DNA from: an uncultured Clostridia bacterium
GTDB taxonomy: Bacteria > Bacillota > Clostridia > Peptostreptococcales > Anaerovoracaceae
Direction: 5' to 3'
Length of the DNA stretch: 6,704 nt
Assembly: GCA_937915045.1 (NCBI GenBank)
Contig: CALDNM010000171.1
Span: 1 to 6,704 of the forward strand
The position numbers and the translations under genes were made by a program. Every line of letters begins with the position of its first letter. Within the stretch, counting starts at the first letter, position 1. Shown here piece after piece: positions 5,187-6,704 of the stretch. The notes below the pieces were generated by a model. It saw only the letters and a list, made by a program, of their open reading frames with translations, was not told the origin of the DNA and did not search any database.

Positions 5187-6644
5187 ATGGCAAGACGTGA
5201 GGATATCAATAAAAAGGTAGAGGAAAATTTCGATGAGGAGCTGCGTTCTTTCGCGGAGCTGGTCGGGATAAACAGCGTCGGCACTCCGGCGGACGGGGAC
5301 ATGCCATTCGGCAGGGGCGTGCAGGAAGCGTTCGAGTATGTGCTGGATAAGGGCAGCGAGTTCGGGTACGAGACTGAGAATATAGATAATTACGGCGGCC
5401 ACGTGGAATGCGGAGGGCTGCTCCGCGATGAGTCGGGTACAGTGACAGGCACGAGCGACGAGGTCGTCGGGATCATCGCGCATCTCGATACTGTCCCTCT
5501 CGGTGACGGCTGGAAGCACGAACCTCTTAGCTGCGAGGAAGAGGATGGAAAGATCTACGGGCGCGGGACGTCGGACGATAAGGCCGGCGCGATCGCGGGG
5601 CTTTTCGCGATGAAGGCTCTTACGGATCTTGGGTATGATCCTTCGAAGAAAGTAAGGCTGATCCTCGGGCTCGATGAAGAGACCGGCTGGAGCGGCATGG
5701 AATATTACAATGAGCGCGTGAAGGAGCCTGACACGGGCTGGACTCCGGACGCGAACTTCCCGGCTATAAGGGCGGAGAAGGGCACGCTCTCTTTTGATAT
5801 CGCGAAGAAGTTCGCGCCTTCTGCGAATGAAGGACTCGAGCTTCGGAAGGTGACGGGCGGAAGGGCGCACAACATGGTGCCTGACGCGGCGCGCGCGGTG
5901 GTCTATTCGAAAGATCCGGGCGCGTATGACGCCGTGAAGGAGAAGGCCGCTGAGATGAGAGAAGGCGGCGAAGCCAGGATATTCACGAAGCCCGCGGGCA
6001 AGAGTCTCGAGATCACGACGGAGGGAGTCACAGCTCACGGCGCGACACCTGAAGAGGGCGTGAACGCTATAAGCATATTGATGTCGTTCCTGGGCACACT
6101 GGAATTCGTAAATGATGACGCGGCTGATGTGGTCGAGTTTTACAATACATATATCGGAAATGAGCTCGACGGCGCGTCGCTCGGATGCAGGTTCGAGGAT
6201 GAAGATTCGGGCGCGACTATCGTGAACGCGGGAATGATCGCGATGGACATGAAAGAGCTGAAACTCACGATCAATGTACGTTACCCCGTCACGAAGACGG
6301 ACGAAGACATTTATGAGGGCATTATGCCGGTGCTCGAAAAATATGACATGGGCATCGTCAAGCAGTCACATCTTGAGCCGATAATCTTCGCGGAGGACGA
6401 TCCGCTCATCAAAACTCTGATGAGTGTATATGCTGAAGAAACGGGCGATACCGAGAGCAGGCCTCTCGTGATAGGCGGCGGCACATACGCGCGCGCGTTC
6501 AAAAATATTGTCGCGTTCGGTCCGCTTTTCCCGGGCGAAACGGCAGTCTGTCACCAGACCGATGAGTACATGAGAAGGGACTCGCTCCTTATGATGACGA
6601 AGATCTTCGCTCAGGCGATCGATCATCTGGCGGCGGAAGACTGA
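5187..6644 (+). CDS. pepV: M20-family dipeptidase PepV (dinuclear zinc, Xaa-His/beta-Ala-dipeptidase type)
   Basis: Encodes 485 aa, close to the 470 or so usual for PepV. Metal-site motifs appear in order: AHLDTVPLGDGW (H99, D101), YGRGTSDDKAG (D131, the expected bridging Asp), LDEETGW (E164 catalytic base, E165 ligand), TPDANFP (D188) and, near the C-terminus, AVCHQTDEY (H456). The middle region (about 190-370) is the inserted lid domain and includes GGRAHNMVPD and the TAHGATPEEGVNA dimer-type signature. PepV enzymes are cytoplasmic and split a broad range of dipeptides after peptide uptake; no signal peptide is seen. AAGGAG at 5170-5175 lies inside the end of the CapA gene, 11 nt before the ATG, and the genes are 5 nt apart, so they are probably co-transcribed. 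All expected catalytic residues are present. Confidence 0.95.
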   Translation: MARREDINKKVEENFDEELRSFAELVGINSVGTPADGDMPFGRGVQEAFEYVLDKGSEFGYETENIDNYGGHVECGGLLRDESGTVTGTSDEVVGIIAHLDTVPLGDGWKHEPLSCEEEDGKIYGRGTSDDKAGAIAGLFAMKALTDLGYDPSKKVRLILGLDEETGWSGMEYYNERVKEPDTGWTPDANFPAIRAEKGTLSFDIAKKFAPSANEGLELRKVTGGRAHNMVPDAARAVVYSKDPGAYDAVKEKAAEMREGGEARIFTKPAGKSLEITTEGVTAHGATPEEGVNAISILMSFLGTLEFVNDDAADVVEFYNTYIGNELDGASLGCRFEDEDSGATIVNAGMIAMDMKELKLTINVRYPVTKTDEDIYEGIMPVLEKYDMGIVKQSHLEPIIFAEDDPLIKTLMSVYAEETGDTESRPLVIGGGTYARAFKNIVAFGPLFPGETAVCHQTDEYMRRDSLLMMTKIFAQAIDHLAAED

Positions 6645-6677
6645 CAGCTCCGCTCATGACCCGAGTCCAAAAATAAA

Positions 6678-6703
6678 TTGACACGCTGTGAAGCGCGTGT
6701 TAA
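6678..6703 (+). promoter_or_regulatory. Inverted repeat with TTGACA at the window end; possible operator/promoter or terminator stem
   Basis: TTGACACGC (6678-6686) and GCGTGTTAA (6695-6703) are inverted with an 8-nt spacer; eight pairs are Watson-Crick and one is G-T. The left arm begins with a perfect -35 hexamer, and 17 nt later the sequence reads TAAC before the window ends, so a -10 might begin there. Arm length and spacing recall the CIRCE operator of HrcA (9-N9-9), but only 6 and 7 of 9 arm bases agree with my memory of the consensus. A terminator stem for the pepV operon is also possible, though no T run follows within view. Confidence 0.35.
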
Positions 6704-6704
6704 C

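Noticed and set aside
4327..5193. Long - strand open frame (288 codons) opposite the CapA gene
   Set aside because: Same reasoning: antisense to a clear CapA domain, low-complexity Arg/Leu/Val composition and no ribosome site that I could find.
5151..6038. Long - strand open frame (295 codons) opposite pepV
   Set aside because: It lies antisense to a gene with complete catalytic motifs. Its translation is Arg/His/Leu-rich with no recognisable domain, the typical shadow of GCG/TCG-rich codons.

Overview
The window looks like a piece of chromosome from a strictly anaerobic, medium-GC Clostridia/Eubacteriales-type bacterium. The pointers are a 'reverse' rubrerythrin (rubredoxin domain first), a stand-alone NifU C-terminal scaffold, a PepV-type M20 dipeptidase, strong AGGAGG-like ribosome sites, and coding DNA that favours GCG, TCG and ATA codons. 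The genus cannot be fixed from the sequence alone. No rRNA, tRNA, CRISPR array, insertion sequence or phage gene is visible.

Left block (1-2860, + strand): the C-terminal half of an MFS transporter resembling the oxalate/formate antiporter (OFA) family, cut by the window edge, is followed by the two subunits of a family I CoA-transferase (AtoD/AtoA-like) and a MerR-family regulator. Spacing is tight (47 nt, then a 1-nt overlap, then a 4-nt ATGA overlap), so this reads as one operon. The inferred job is to import a carboxylate, activate it by CoA transfer, and sense something related through MerR. The operon promoter lies upstream of the window. A bidirectional hairpin terminator at about 2896-2926 separates it from the convergent rubrerythrin gene.

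Middle (2958-3726): rubrerythrin on the - strand, with a consensus ribosome site and a good sigma-A-type promoter. It diverges from a rightward promoter, and the two promoters are interlaced so that each -35 box lies in the other's spacer. The 226-nt intergenic stretch also holds a possible second rightward promoter, a 19-codon small ORF and a weak leader stem-loop.

Right block (3727-6644, + strand): a NifU-like Fe-S scaffold, a membrane-anchored CapA-family metallophosphatase-fold protein with a TTG start in the same frame as nifU and only one codon after its stop, and a PepV-like dinuclear zinc dipeptidase. Gaps are 3 and 5 nt, so the three are probably co-transcribed. The last 60 nt contain an inverted repeat starting with a perfect TTGACA, perhaps the control region of the next gene.

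Most of the window is ordinary metabolism. The points most worth a second look are a roughly 26-residue insertion right after the catalytic ENG motif of the CoA-transferase beta subunit, the interlaced promoters, the nifU-capA in-frame junction, and the contrast in codon use between rubrerythrin and its neighbours.
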